A stretch of DNA of 64,000 bases, taken from assembly GCF_000003855.2 (NCBI RefSeq), contig NW_003101668.1:1614552-1678551 (forward strand). The letters run 5' to 3'. The position numbers were made by a program, and so were the translations under genes. Within the stretch, counting starts at the first letter, position 1, and every line of letters begins with the position of its first letter. The DNA comes from Blastomyces gilchristii SLH14081 (lineage: Eukaryota > Ascomycota > Eurotiomycetes > Onygenales > Ajellomycetaceae). The notes beneath the pieces are model-generated. The model saw nothing but the letters and a program-made list of their open reading frames with translations. It made no database searches and was not told where the DNA came from. This document shows positions 1-10,602 of this stretch, piece after piece.

Positions 1-666
1 TCCTTTGCTGCATTTGTCGGGGCATCGGGCTGCGGTAAATCTACCATAATCTCCCTTCTAGAACGCTTCTACGACCCCAGCTCCGGCTGCATAAAATTCG
101 ACGAGCACGACATCTCCCAACTATGTCCACGCGAATATCGCCGGGGCGTCGCTCTCGTTCAACAAGAACCGACTCTGTACCAGGGCAGTATCCGCGAAAA
201 TATTGCCATGGGCTTAGAAACGGAGGCAACACAAGAACAGATTGAGGAGGCAGCTCACCAATCAAATGCATTCACCTTCATCTCCTCCCTGCCGGACGGT
301 TTCAACACCCTCTGCGGCTCGCGGGGGACACAGATGTCTGGCGGCCAGAGGCAGCGGATCGCCATTGCCCGTGCGCTAATCCGTGAGCCGAAATTGCTCC
401 TGCTCGATGAAGCAACGTCTGCTCTTGATACAGATTCTGAAAAGATAGTTCAGGAAGCGTTGGAAAAGGCGTCATCGGGCAGGACAACGGTGGCGGTTGC
501 ACATCGTCTATCGACGATTAAAGATGCTTCCGTGATCTTTGTATTCGGAAGAGGAAAGGTTTTGGAATCTGGGACACATGCACAGTTGTTGGCCAAGAAG
601 GGGATTTATTACGAGATGTGTCTGGCACAGTCGTTAGACCAAAATATTCCGCATAAAGAGGGGTAG
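1..666 (+). CDS. ABC transporter, C-terminal nucleotide-binding domain (5' partial)
   Basis: The frame is open from base 1 to the TAG at 664-666, so 221 residues of the C-terminal end are visible and the rest lies outside the window. In order I see Walker A (GASGCGKST, residues 7-15), the Q-loop (VQQEPTLYQGSIRENI, about 56-71), the signature MSGGQRQRIAIARAL (about 115-129), Walker B with its catalytic Glu (LLLLDEATSALD) and the H-loop (AVAHRLSTI). This is the second NBD of a full-size ABC-B (MDR/P-glycoprotein-like) exporter, judged by sequence style and by its place at the protein's C-terminus. Such proteins couple ATP hydrolysis to export of hydrophobic drugs, lipids or peptides at the plasma or an organelle membrane. 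The membrane domains are not in view, so the substrate cannot be inferred. All ATPase residues look intact. Confidence 0.95.
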   Translation, partial: SFAAFVGASGCGKSTIISLLERFYDPSSGCIKFDEHDISQLCPREYRRGVALVQQEPTLYQGSIRENIAMGLETEATQEQIEEAAHQSNAFTFISSLPDGFNTLCGSRGTQMSGGQRQRIAIARALIREPKLLLLDEATSALDTDSEKIVQEALEKASSGRTTVAVAHRLSTIKDASVIFVFGRGKVLESGTHAQLLAKKGIYYEMCLAQSLDQNIPHKEG

Positions 667-1822
667 ATGGGTTCTAGATTGGGGCCTCGGTCGTTTCATA
701 GCGTCCTGTTTAATTTCTTACTCGTTTTCTTTGTCCATATCCTCTAGTTATCCCTGCTTATTTTTCTCTTCCCTTTTTATTTTAATCTTTGCACAACACC
801 TAGGTTAATCTCTTCTCCCTTCATATAGATCGGAATGTCATACTATATCTGAGATTTCCTTCACCTTTGTTCTTTCCGCCTTCTTACAGCTCACCTGCAA
901 CCTACCATACACAAAATACTTGCACGCCCGCTTGCTCAATCGCGAGACGAGTCGATATCTGTGTAGACGCAACTTTAATACTTTATAATTTCTATTATAA
1001 TATGACGTGTAGAGTAGAATACTAAAACTTAATAGAATCATTCTAAAGTGCTTTTATATGAGTAGAATATCGCCTCTAAACTTTCCGAGATGAAGTGTAG
1101 AGTGGAATTAGCAGAAGAAATGCAGCGCCCTTGGGAGGGCGGAGGGCGGGGCTTTCAGGGGCAACACCAAAATGAGATAAAAAATGCATATCTGTTGAAA
1201 ATAACAAGTTAAGAATGATACGAAGAAGTGCGCAGGTGTTATCTCTTCATTTTCTTCCTTTTCCAAAGTGCGAAGCAAAAACTCGTAGAACTTGAAACCT
1301 ATATATTTTGAACCTATAAAAAGACTCAAGGCAAAACGCAATGCTAGAACGCAGGACATGCAAAAGGAGCAAAGGGACTTCACTGCTTTTGAAAGAAACG
1401 TTAAACTGCACTATGCACCTGAGCTACCGGTTGCCTTTTTATAAAGATTAATCAATTGCCACGAAAAGTCCAAAAAAAAAGTCACCCATATGCACATAAA
1501 CTAATCTCAAAAATATCCGATAAAATAATCCATATCCTAAAAGGAAAGATTGTGCGAATATGTGGGGGAATCAAATCGTTACTTATCGTGAGGCATCACG
1601 GGTCGTGTTGCTGAGCCACTATAGAACTCCTGCCAGCGAATTATAAATGACACATAGAACGAGAGGGCAGATCAAAAATAATGCACTGTACATGTCATTC
1701 CCTTATCCTTCACGCGTTAAACATCTTTTGACAACGAAATCAGAGATAAGAACATGCTAAATAGGAAAATCGGCATTCGAAAGCCGCACGTTGGAAGGTA
1801 TATCGCTGGTCGTTTCAAATTA
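667..1822. other. Intergenic region between convergent genes
   Basis: This lies between the ABC transporter stop and the stop of the minus-strand transcription-factor-like gene, so it should hold two 3' ends. It is moderately AT-rich and has several stretches (about 960-1080) that look like degraded repeat. The open frames here are short, lack recognisable motifs and show no splice logic. I see no gene. Confidence 0.6.
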
Positions 1823-4008
1823 TCATAATTTGAAGCTTGACGGTTCGTAATCAGGAGCTGTTAATGGAAGCAGTGTGTGGTTCATATTTTCAGGATTGGG
1901 ATCCATAGAAAAAACGGGAGGGCCAGTGTATAACGGCCCTAAGATGTCTCTCCGCATTTCATCTTCATCCCATCGCAAGCTAGGACGATTTTGTCGGGCG
2001 AGCGTTTCCGCTTCGGTAATCTGATAGCTCCCGATTCCACATTCCACGTGCGTGGTTAAAAACCCAAGCAGGGTACTGCGTAGATTGTCCCATGATGTCC
2101 CACCTCGTTTCCACTCGAGCTTCTTGGCTACACGCAACATTCGTGATACGAACCAGCTTCGCTCTCCTTTATCTGCAGGTTCGTTCGCCATGTACCCTCC
2201 ATGTCCTAAGAATACCCATAGCAGTGACGAGATGCTAGGGGTTGAATGTGGATTAATTTTTTTGAGCTCCATTGTGACCCACTCAAGATAGTGGTCAAAA
2301 TTACGTGAGGTAAAATAGAAGTCGTACAACGCAATGTTGAGATAAAGTAGACAGGCCATGCAGGAATACTCATCGATAAAGCGAATGTCACGGATACCGT
2401 GATCGTAATCAGGGAGAGTGGTAAGGATGGAATATAGAGGTGTTGACGGGTCAAAAAGATTCAGCCTCGGCCGTTGAAAGTCTTGACCCTGATGATGGAA
2501 GCTTTGGGAAGGAGGGACCGCACTAGTAATAAGTGAAAGTTGTAATTCATCGAGAGAGCAGAAAAATGTTAGGAAATCTTCACACGCTCGTAATGCACTC
2601 GATATTTCCTCCGGGTCCGTACCCATAGAGTGATGGAGTGGAGTCAGAGGAATATGAAGTTCGGAAGACAGGTATGGCAGACTCGAAGGTACCGTATCAG
2701 GTATATCGCCAGTCCAAGGAAGGCTAGCTCCCACGATAGCCCTTGGAGCGCTGCTGAAATCAACCCTATGAAGATTATTCAGCCATCAAATTGCAGACCA
2801 ATTCAAATTATAACCTCCAACAGGTGCATACCAATAGAGGACACTTTCTAAGAAAGGGCTGGAGGCCCTCACACCACACATACCGCCACGGCGTCGCACT
2901 ATTTGCCGGATGCCTTGATGATGCATGCGTTCAACTGCTGGGTCCTTGGACCATTTCTGTAATAAATCAGAATCGCACAATAAAAACGCTAGAACTTAAA
3001 ACGGAGGTAATGCTGACTTCGATCACGGCCATAGTTGCAGCCGCGTAGATTGTACCATCATACTTTCCGCCTACGTCGCTCTGGAGGCGTTCGTTTAATA
3101 ACCTCAAAGCTCGCATTTTGTGAGTCAGCGATTGAACAGACTCATTCTGACCCGCCGCACCAGTTAGGTGCTTTGAGGAAATGGCGAGCATCGCCTGGAA
3201 TGGGACTGGGTCGTGCAAAGTCAAGTGATGGAATATCCCTTTAATTGGGTTGTCTTGATACGCATCGCCCATTTTATACATCATCATGGGGTATGTGGTG
3301 ACGACTAATGTAAACGTGAGCAAGTAACATCTATCAAAAGCTGAGGCAGGGCCACTCACAATGGTGTATCAGATTTTGATCAGGTCGGGTCAATTTCAAC
3401 GGGTAGCTGCTAAAAGGATCTAGATATCCTGAACCTGGCACTACGTTGAGGTTTGAAGAATGAATCTCCTGGAGGAATGTGGACATATGTTCATCAGTAT
3501 CGTTTGTCATATTGTCATCATCATCTAGCTTAGGTGTGTGTAGTTCAGTTGAAACGACACGATCCCGACTCCAATCACTTGGGGTATTCTTGGTATCAAC
3601 AGTCTTCTCATTCTTATCTAGCGACTCAATTCTCGACGAAGCCGGCGAAAGAAGGGTTGCGCTTGCGGAAGTGTTGCCCGCGTTCCAACTTCTAACCTGA
3701 GCGCGACTTGATTCCAGGCGTGCGATGCCGTCAAGACGCCGCTGGCGCATATACTGTCGCATCGCATGGCGTCGAACCTGCTTTCTGGACTCTGAGTCCG
3801 TGACCAAAACGAACTCGAAAGACTTGTTGGTACCTCCTTGCGGTTTGCTGGATGCCGATCTCGCTGCAGCACTCGGCGGCACATGTTGGGGAGCACAGGG
3901 AGTGGCGCGTGGCGCGCCAGAGGCCCTCAAGCGGTTGCTGTTACCTAAAGGGGTCGAGATATCAGAGCCATCCCCCTGGCCAGTCCCCGTGGCAATAGCT
4001 TTCCGCAT
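1823..4008 (-). CDS. Fungal transcription-factor-like protein (Fungal_trans_2/DUF3468 type), four exons
   Basis: Hand-built model: complement(join(1823..2765,2832..2956,3018..3304,3360..4008)), 2,004 nt, 667 aa, with all phases consistent. The introns are 55, 61 and 66 nt; two have clear donors (GTGAGT, GTATGC) and one a weaker GTCAGC. All end in AG and have plausible CTRAY-like branch sites. Residues 64-91 hold the basic motif FEFVLVTDSESRKQVRRHAM and following arginines, typical of a large fungal family annotated as transcription-factor-like or 'sigma-70 region 2-like'. The next blocks (DPFSSYPLKLTRPDQNLIHH; a QAMLAISSKHL helix; MHHQGIRQIVRRRGGM) match the regulatory half of that family. 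There is no Cys6 zinc cluster, which is normal for these proteins. Role inferred: nuclear regulator with unknown targets. It reads in the same direction as rad10 upstream, with 925 bp between. Confidence 0.8.
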
Positions 4009-4933
4009 GATGCCATCTTGCAGGGTAACTAAGTGTTAGCAAAGACGAGCTTAAGCTAATTAATTGGGCAAGGTAGTAGGAGATATGGTCCAATTACACG
4101 CCTATGAAAGCTACACAGAGGGACGAAGATGTTGACATACGATTGTTCATGAGATGGCACGGCCACCGGTGCAAGGAAAATCACTAACCACTAAGGCAGA
4201 GGTGTGGGAAACCGATGTGATTAGGGTAGAATAATAGTGATGGTTGACGTTTGTTTTTTTTTTTTTTTTTTTTTTTCGGCCAGTATGAAGCTCAAGATCG
4301 ATTTCCCGACTGGGACAGGTGGAGAATATCCCGGCTGTGGGGAGAGTCACGTGGCAGCGCTAGCCCCAGGAATGCGGAGACGCTTGGAAAGTGGAGGGTT
4401 AATGTACGCAGTAAACGAGCGCAGCGCTTGGCAGAAACCGGAATCATGGCGGCGCTGATGTGACTTGTTGAGATTGCTGGATACTTAATCTAATCTAATT
4501 TTGGAGGAAAAAACAAAAAAGTATTTCAAGGGACAAGGTCATGGCGGGGCGGACATGTCCAAAGAGCTGGATATTTCATGGCTTGCATATGTGAGGCTAT
4601 CTGGGGTTTCCTACCTATTTGTACATGTACTGTACATGTACAACGGCTTAAATGTACACTATCCATGTAGACTCTTCATCTTGTCTTTGTTAGTTCTGCC
4701 TCCGATGGCGAATTCTTAAATGTGGTGTTTTAATTTGACTGTTACGGTGATTGCGCGCGTTCAATCGCATTCAACTTCCCGACCCTAAGACAACATCTGA
4801 TAACGACCTATGATATCAGAGTCCCAATGCCAGGTTCCAAACTCAAACAGAATTATGCCAGGGCTCCCATACAGACGTTCATCGCAAACGCGATATGATT
4901 TTGGGTATACATGAAATCTGCCGTGATTCGGCT
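4009..4933. promoter_or_regulatory. Intergenic region, promoter of the TF-like gene
   Basis: This is the upstream region of the minus-strand transcription-factor-like gene and also holds the 3' flank of rad10. It contains a pure T run at about 4254-4276 (A run on the coding strand, nucleosome-disfavouring) and a perfect inverted repeat at 4619-4643. No coding sequence is supported. Confidence 0.5.
4619..4643. repeat. Perfect 25-nt palindrome (12-bp arms, 1-nt centre)
   Basis: The arms TTGTACATGTAC and GTACATGTACAA are exact reverse complements around one T. Each arm also contains the smaller palindrome GTACATGTAC. It lies about 610 bp upstream of the transcription-factor-like start and 290 bp beyond the rad10 stop. 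It could be a dimeric regulator site or a chance alternating repeat; nothing else in the window matches it. Confidence 0.7.
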
Positions 4934-6013
4934 TCAGCCACCGTTCTCTCGAAGTTTAGCGAGCGCTGCCATGACACCATCATTTAACTGCTCCTCGTGT
5001 TGATCTGAGCGGCGTATGCTTGATTCGGATTCATCCTCCTTTGAGGGAAGGTTTTCAAGTTCTGTATCATTTAGACCCTTCCGTTGATTTTTGTGAATCT
5101 GGCGTCCGGCATTCGCGGACAGCCGACTTGGCGCATCGCGATCGATTTCTTCGTTATGAGCAGCGAGAAACGCACTTTCTTCCTCAGTAAAATCCTCTTC
5201 CAGAGTCCTAGCTTCTCTGGTATTATCTATAGGCGGCTTTGCCCTCCGCTTGGCGGTCCTCCTTATCTGAAAATCATCTGTTACAGCATCATGCCACTGT
5301 TGGACCTTCCTTTCCCCCCATCCTGGAACTGCACTGATTTGCTCTGGCTGAGCGTTGACGGCGGCCTGTAAACTCCCGAATGTTGATATTAAGCTTGCCG
5401 CGTCCGATTTGTTGATACTTCTTGGAGCAGTAATGAACTCTACTAGGCTCTCGTTATATGACTGTGATTGCTGCGTGCGTATAGCAGTCGGTTGCGCGTG
5501 TTCGCAAGACTTAAAAAGTTCCAGATAGTGCCCTGCTTCAGCCGCAGACCAGCATAGAATCAATGTCAGATTATTGACGATTGATGTCTTTGATAATTCC
5601 CTAAGGCTGTCTTCGTGATTCGGAATATCGATCAGAGTTAAAAGAATGCGTAAATTGTACTTTCCCGCCAGGCCCTTGATTCGCGCATAGATGTATTCAG
5701 GGTGCAAACGGTAGTATTTTAACGATAGAAAGAGGACGCAGGTCGCGCTCCCCACGACGTAGTCTGCGGGAATGTCTGCATATTCCCAAGGTATGTGTCG
5801 CACATGGTTGAGAATTGGGTTCCCTCTTTGCCTTGCTGAAACTAGAATAGCAGAAGGGCCTGATCGGCTTGGGAGTGCTTGGGGTTTGGGTTGCTGGACT
5901 TTGGGTCGTTGATCTGAGGTTGTTGGTGCAGCAGAGCGCGGTAGGCTTTTATCAGATTTATTTGGCTGAAGCAACTCATCAAACTCTGGGATATCACCAA
6001 AGTCGTCGTCCAT
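4934..6013 (-). CDS. rad10: DNA repair protein Rad10/ERCC1 (Swi10)
   Basis: Single-exon gene of 359 aa. Rad10/ERCC1 is the non-catalytic partner of the XPF/Rad1 nuclease. Together they cut the damaged strand 5' of the lesion in nucleotide excision repair, and also act in single-strand annealing and crosslink repair in the nucleus. The central ERCC1 domain spans about residues 50-170; it begins SAILVSARQRGNPILNHVR and contains IPADYVVGSATCVLFLSLKY and HPEYIYARI. The tandem helix-hairpin-helix domain that binds XPF follows at about 199-245 (INKSDAASLISTFGSL, VPGWGERKVQQWHDA). The N-terminal 50 residues are low-complexity. The acidic/polar tail after 250, seen in fungal members, is longer than in human ERCC1. 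Start chosen at the first ATG, giving MDDDFGDIPEFDELL. It shares a 333-bp divergent promoter with nop4. Confidence 0.95.
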   Translation of the reverse strand: MDDDFGDIPEFDELLQPNKSDKSLPRSAAPTTSDQRPKVQQPKPQALPSRSGPSAILVSARQRGNPILNHVRHIPWEYADIPADYVVGSATCVLFLSLKYYRLHPEYIYARIKGLAGKYNLRILLTLIDIPNHEDSLRELSKTSIVNNLTLILCWSAAEAGHYLELFKSCEHAQPTAIRTQQSQSYNESLVEFITAPRSINKSDAASLISTFGSLQAAVNAQPEQISAVPGWGERKVQQWHDAVTDDFQIRRTAKRRAKPPIDNTREARTLEEDFTEEESAFLAAHNEEIDRDAPSRLSANAGRQIHKNQRKGLNDTELENLPSKEDESESSIRRSDQHEEQLNDGVMAALAKLRENGG

Positions 6014-6346
6014 GTTGTTTCGTGATCTGTTAACACTGCTCAGTTCTTAAAAAGAGGAAGTTCAAGAGAGTAAAGCAGGAACAACAGTATGTAGCCTCCG
6101 AGATATAGGAAAACAGACTTGATTTCTGCGGCCCTTTATCCTAGCTTGGGAAGCTGAAGACTGAGCTTGCTAGTCAACATTATATGCGGCGTATATTATA
6201 GGCGAGTTCTACCAATGAACATGAGGTGACAACCAATTAAACGCGCGGCTAAAATTCCCAAAACTACCCGCTCCTTAGTTTTTGCAACTGAAGTTTAATT
6301 TTCGGCAAATCAAGATTTTCCCAGATAGCTGGCAAAAACCCCAAGT
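6014..6346. promoter_or_regulatory. Divergent promoter between rad10 and nop4
   Basis: These 333 bp lie between the two start codons and must hold both 5' UTRs and core promoters. I see no strong TATA box next to either start. Short pyrimidine-rich stretches precede the nop4 ATG. Shared control of a repair gene and a ribosome-biogenesis gene is possible but not shown. Confidence 0.6.
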
Positions 6347-8581
6347 ATGGCAGAAACACGCAAAAGAAGACGTCTATCAGACAGTGGGAGCTTCCAGGAG
6401 GACGGAGGGGTCCCAGCGACAGAACAACAAACTGGGACGGTTGCGGATGGTGATGCTGCGGCTTCCTCGCAGCAAAAAACCAAATCTCGCCGAACACTTT
6501 TCGTGCGCTCCCTCCCTGCATCGGCAACGACAGAGAGTTTAACAGAGTACTTTTCGCAATCATACCCCTTAAAACATGCTACCGTCGTTCTAGATCCTCA
6601 GACAAAACAATCGAAAGGCTACGGATTTGTCACTTTCGCGGACCATGAAGATGCTGCGAAGGCCTTAGAAGAATTCAACGGCTCGGTTTTTGACGGGAAG
6701 AAACTCAAAATTGAGGTCGCTGAGCCACGCCATCGAGAGATTGACGAAAAGGGGGGGAAAAGCGTGTCTACTTCAAACCTGAAACAAGAGCGAGAAAATC
6801 GAAAACTCCAAGCTCAGCCCCCCAAACTCATCATCCGAAATCTGCCATGGAGCATAGCAGAACCGGACCAATTAGCCGCCCTTTTTCGAAGCTTTGGCAA
6901 GGTCAAACACGCGGTTATCCCGAAAAGAGGTACTCAGCATTCTGGGTTTGGATTTGTGGTATTAAGGGGTAGGAAAAACGCTGAGAAGGCGCTGGAGGCT
7001 GTCAACGGCAAGGAGATTGATGGAAGGACCCTGGCTGTTGATTGGGCGGTGGAGAAGAGCGTTTGGGATGAATTGCAAAATAACCAGGACAAAGGTGCTG
7101 ATGGGAAGGACAAAAAGAAGGAGCAGTGTGATAATGACGATGATGGGAATGGGGAAGACGGAGATGAATCCGCTCTAGATGATGAATTGAATGGTGGGCT
7201 GGAGGAGGAGGGAGAGGATGAGGATGAGGACGAGGATGAAGACGATATTTCTATGGCAGATGCTGATGAAGATGAAGAAATGGATGAGGAGGTTGAAGAT
7301 GAACGAAACGCTTCAACGATTTTTATCCGCAACCTGCCTTTTAGTGCTACAGATGAAACTCTCTACGAACATTTCGTTCAATTTGGGCCTTTAAGATATG
7401 CCAGAGTTGTGGTCGACCCGGAAACAGATCGGCCAAGAGGAACAGCTTTTGTTTGCTTTTGGAAACACGAGGACGCAATATCTTGTCTTCGTGATGCCCC
7501 TAAACGAACAGATTTACCGCGGGCGGAAGAGTCTAAGGCCAAGATATCTACCATAAAACATTCAGTGCTTGAAGATGAAAACAAAGACCCTTCAGGTAAA
7601 TATACAATGGATGGTCGGGTTCTACAGTTATCTCTCGCCGTGAGCAAATCCCAGGCCGCTAAACTTGAGGCCGAGGGCAGCTCGCGCAGGGAGGCTCGCG
7701 ATAAAGACAAACGACGACTATTCCTTCTCTCTGAGGGTACCATCCCATCTAATTCCCCTCTCTACAAACAGCTCTCACCGACGGAGATTGCAATGAGAGA
7801 AGCAAGCGCCAAACAACGACAGAAACTCATCAAAAGCAATCCGATGTTGCACATCAGCCTTACCCGTCTATCTGTCCGTAACATACCTCGGAACATCGAC
7901 TCCAAGGCTCTGAAGGCCCTTGCGAGAGAGGCAGTTGTCGGCTTCGCGAAAGACGTGAAGGGCGGTCTGCGTGAGCCATTATCAAAGGAGGAGCTTCACC
8001 GAAGTACTGATGACATGAAGGAAGAAGACAAGTTGCGGAGGGCAAAAGGGAAGGGTATCATCAAGCAGGCCAAAGTCGTCTTCGAAGGCAAAGAGGGTAG
8101 TAAGGTTGACGAGAAAAGCGGAGCTGGACGTAGTCGCGGATACGGATTCATTGAATACTACTCCCACCGCTCTGCGTTGATGGGACTTAGATGGCTCAAC
8201 GGACACGCAGTTGCTGGTCCCGACAAGAAGAAGAAACGGCTCATTGTCGAGTTTGCGATCGAGAACGCGCAGGTTGTCAAGCGGAGGCACGAGAAGGAGG
8301 AAAAATCGCGGAACCATGACGACGAAGGCGGGAGGCAGCAGGCACGTCCCCAAAAGAACGCATTCCCAAATCGTCGAGATTCTTCAAAGCCCGGCTTCCC
8401 TGCCAAGCAGGGGATGAAGCGAAAGTGGTCTGAAGGCGCTACTGGGCAAGGTAATCCAAATCCGATAGCGGCAAACAAGGCTGATAATGCGAAAGACGCC
8501 AAGCCTGAGAAGGATAACCAGATAGCGAAGAGAAACAGAATCATTGCAAAAAAGAGGATGCTGAGGAAGAATAGGAAGTGA
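6347..8581 (+). CDS. nop4: Nucleolar RNA-binding protein Nop4 (RBM28 homologue), four RRMs
   Basis: Single-exon gene of 744 aa. Nop4 is an essential nucleolar factor for 27S pre-rRNA processing and 60S subunit assembly. RRM1 is at about residues 49-128 (RNP2 LFVRSL; RNP1 KGYGFVTF). RRM2 is at about 160-240 (LIIRNLPW; HSGFGFVVL). A Glu/Asp-rich stretch covers about 260-320. RRM3 is at about 322-435 (IFIRNLPF; RGTAFVCF) with a long insert in its second half. RRM4 is at about 503-625 (LSVRNIP; SRGYGFIEY). The C-terminus is very basic and ends in KKRMLRKNRK, as expected for nucleolar targeting. RRM order, acidic linker and length fit the Nop4/RBM28 family. Frames on the other strand of the acidic repeat are compositional shadows. 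Confidence 0.95.
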   Translation: MAETRKRRRLSDSGSFQEDGGVPATEQQTGTVADGDAAASSQQKTKSRRTLFVRSLPASATTESLTEYFSQSYPLKHATVVLDPQTKQSKGYGFVTFADHEDAAKALEEFNGSVFDGKKLKIEVAEPRHREIDEKGGKSVSTSNLKQERENRKLQAQPPKLIIRNLPWSIAEPDQLAALFRSFGKVKHAVIPKRGTQHSGFGFVVLRGRKNAEKALEAVNGKEIDGRTLAVDWAVEKSVWDELQNNQDKGADGKDKKKEQCDNDDDGNGEDGDESALDDELNGGLEEEGEDEDEDEDEDDISMADADEDEEMDEEVEDERNASTIFIRNLPFSATDETLYEHFVQFGPLRYARVVVDPETDRPRGTAFVCFWKHEDAISCLRDAPKRTDLPRAEESKAKISTIKHSVLEDENKDPSGKYTMDGRVLQLSLAVSKSQAAKLEAEGSSRREARDKDKRRLFLLSEGTIPSNSPLYKQLSPTEIAMREASAKQRQKLIKSNPMLHISLTRLSVRNIPRNIDSKALKALAREAVVGFAKDVKGGLREPLSKEELHRSTDDMKEEDKLRRAKGKGIIKQAKVVFEGKEGSKVDEKSGAGRSRGYGFIEYYSHRSALMGLRWLNGHAVAGPDKKKKRLIVEFAIENAQVVKRRHEKEEKSRNHDDEGGRQQARPQKNAFPNRRDSSKPGFPAKQGMKRKWSEGATGQGNPNPIAANKADNAKDAKPEKDNQIAKRNRIIAKKRMLRKNRK

Positions 8582-9062
8582 ATTAACCGATGTCCCCATC
8601 AACATTCGTTGATTGGGCCATTTTTATTTGCGCTGCTTTGTAGTTTGTTTCATATTACTTATATATGCAGGCGTCGAGATTCGGAGCAATGCAAATTTAC
8701 CCACCATGAGCTTGCACATAAATAAGCCTGTTCTATACATACTAACATCTTCAACCGATTTGAGTCCCTTCCTGCACACTGTGTAGCTCAATTTTGGAAT
8801 GCAACTCAATGACGTCGCTTGAAATGTATACATATATCTGGATCAGGAACTTGTAGAGTTACCCATATTATGCATTCATGAAAACACAAAAGATGAGAAA
8901 AGAAAGGAGAAGTCCTACTCCCCTTCACCAGACGCGACTATGACCAGAGGAAGATCTGGTAGGAAAAGAGAAAAAATGTTACAAGAAAAAAAAGTCATTC
9001 ATTCGTTGAGACCCCCTCGGATTATCTCCCCTTACTCACCCCCCTTTCTGTGCAGGAACGTC
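8582..9062. other. Intergenic region between convergent nop4 and dap1
   Basis: These 481 bp hold the two 3' ends. AT-rich with no recognisable coding motif. The TAA of the dap1-like gene on the other strand is at its right edge. Confidence 0.6.
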
Positions 9063-9743
9063 TTAGGTATTCGTAGCGCCTTCAACCTTCCCCACAATAT
9101 TGTACCGCTTGCTGAAGAAGGTAAACCATTCTTCCAGCACCCCCTTTTCCTTGTCAGGCAAATCGTGCCACTCCGGTCTGCAGTCCTCTGGCTTCAGTGA
9201 AGATGAAGCTAGAGCTCGCGAAGCGTCCTTTCCAGCGAATACTATGTGACGAAAGAAGTGTTCGATTTAGCGCTTGTCCACAAGATGTCTTGTCATATAT
9301 ATATACGCCATCCACATAGTAAAGAGCAGGCTACGGAGAAACCATACCGTGATAATTACCACCGGGTCCGTAAGCAGGGTTTCCAGAAACGTTGAAGACA
9401 ACGCCCTTGATCGCAACGAGAGTCGGGCGATTTGGATCAGTGCCTAGCAAGAAGTTATCGGAGATCAGCCTAACCAATTCAGTCGTAGGTCTCATCTATC
9501 TATCTTGTCTAGTGAGAGCCCGAAAAATTTCAAGGAGTAACAAAAGACAAAGAGAAACACCGAAAAGAAAACGAGTAACAATCGGCGATATCACGATTAT
9601 CACGGCGGTAGTTAGGCTTGTTAATCCCCAGTCGATGTGTTCTGCATACCGTCTGATTTGCTTAGCTCCTCTACCGAAATTGGATCATCCTTTGGCGGAT
9701 CGAGGTTCGTTGCCTCCTTCGACATAATCCCTTTGCCCGTCAT
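9063..9743 (-). CDS. dap1: Dap1-like cytochrome b5-family heme protein (MAPR), three exons
   Basis: Hand-built model: complement(join(9063..9241,9348..9443,9650..9743)), 369 nt, 122 aa. Donors are GTATGC and GTATGG; acceptors are CTAG and ATAG; phases close exactly (introns 106 and 206 nt). The product has the MAPR core: DPNRPTLVAIKGVVFNVSG (about 34-52), then PAYGPGGNYHVFAGKDASRA (54-73), whose tyrosines include the expected axial heme ligand, then PEDCRPEWHDLP (81-92) and EEWFTFFSKRYNIVGKV (100-116). Dap1 proteins bind heme and support the sterol cytochrome P450s (Erg11), linking to ergosterol synthesis and azole tolerance; that role is family knowledge. There is no clear N-terminal membrane helix. 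Each exon is short, so open-reading-frame scans miss the gene. A second in-frame ATG sits at codon 7. Confidence 0.88.
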
Positions 9744-10561
9744 GGCGGTATATTCGTTTCCTGGTTTCCCCCGCGCGTGTTGATCGTTGGTATAGCTAGC
9801 TAACTGCTCTCTGTGGAGCGGTTCGGGTTTTGGAGGGAATTAGGCTCTCGCTGGATCAGGCGGTAGAGGGTTAAGCGGTGTGCGCAAGCTAGGTGCCACG
9901 TTCGGGACACTGGCTATTGAACTTGGCTATACAATTCTTGATTTTTTTGAAAGCTTGGATGCTTTGCCCAGGGCCGGTTGTGACGATTTCCGCATGGATA
10001 ATATTTCTTTGGCGGGGGACACCATCACGTGGATTGCGGGATATTTATTTAACTTCATCGACACCACAGATGAGATATATTTACATTATTGGAACGGAAT
10101 CTATACAACTGCATATAAATCTGATGCTGAAACCAGGCCAATGGCCGATGCAGGTCATCCTCCCATTCAGGTGGTTGGCATAAATACGAAACAAGGTCCA
10201 TCGGCCATCCGTGTGAAAAGGATCGAACTACGGAATATCAACTCTGGATTGAGAGACGGCAACGCCTAGCACTCGTCTTTTTATTCCCAAACTCCGAATT
10301 ATTATTAGCCCCAGCCCATTCATAAATGCCGGGTCTGGTCAGTCCGGTTTGCGACGTATCCGTTCCTGAAGCATTCATTGCCGCTAGAGCTACGGGTTCA
10401 CGCTGATTCCGAAAGCATTCAGGTTGGCATTTTAACCTCTGTTAGCCAAGAAGGAAAAAGGCAGCTTGGGGGGAAGTTGTCGTCCCGGATTTATTCACGA
10501 GCATATTGAAATTCTGCGTGGCTGTGACGGGATTTTTCTTTCAGACCTTGGATCAAGATTT

Positions 10562-10602
10562 CACCACCACCACCACCACACACATATATATATATATATA
10601 TA
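10562..10602. repeat. Compound microsatellite (CAC)n-(TA)n
   Basis: A run of CAC triplets passes into CACA and then an alternating TA tract. Likely length-variable; no function assigned. Confidence 0.85.

Noticed and set aside
6934..7332. Ser-rich frame antisense to nop4
   Set aside because: It is the reverse-strand shadow of the GAT/GAG repeat that encodes the acidic linker.
9392..9727. 111-codon frame on the + strand
   Set aside because: Antisense to exons 1 and 2 of the dap1-like gene, which explain the conservation-type sequence on the other strand.
9880..10269. 129-codon open frame on the + strand
   Set aside because: It starts with GTG rather than ATG, has no recognisable domain, and lies in the long promoter region between divergent genes. 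Probably chance.
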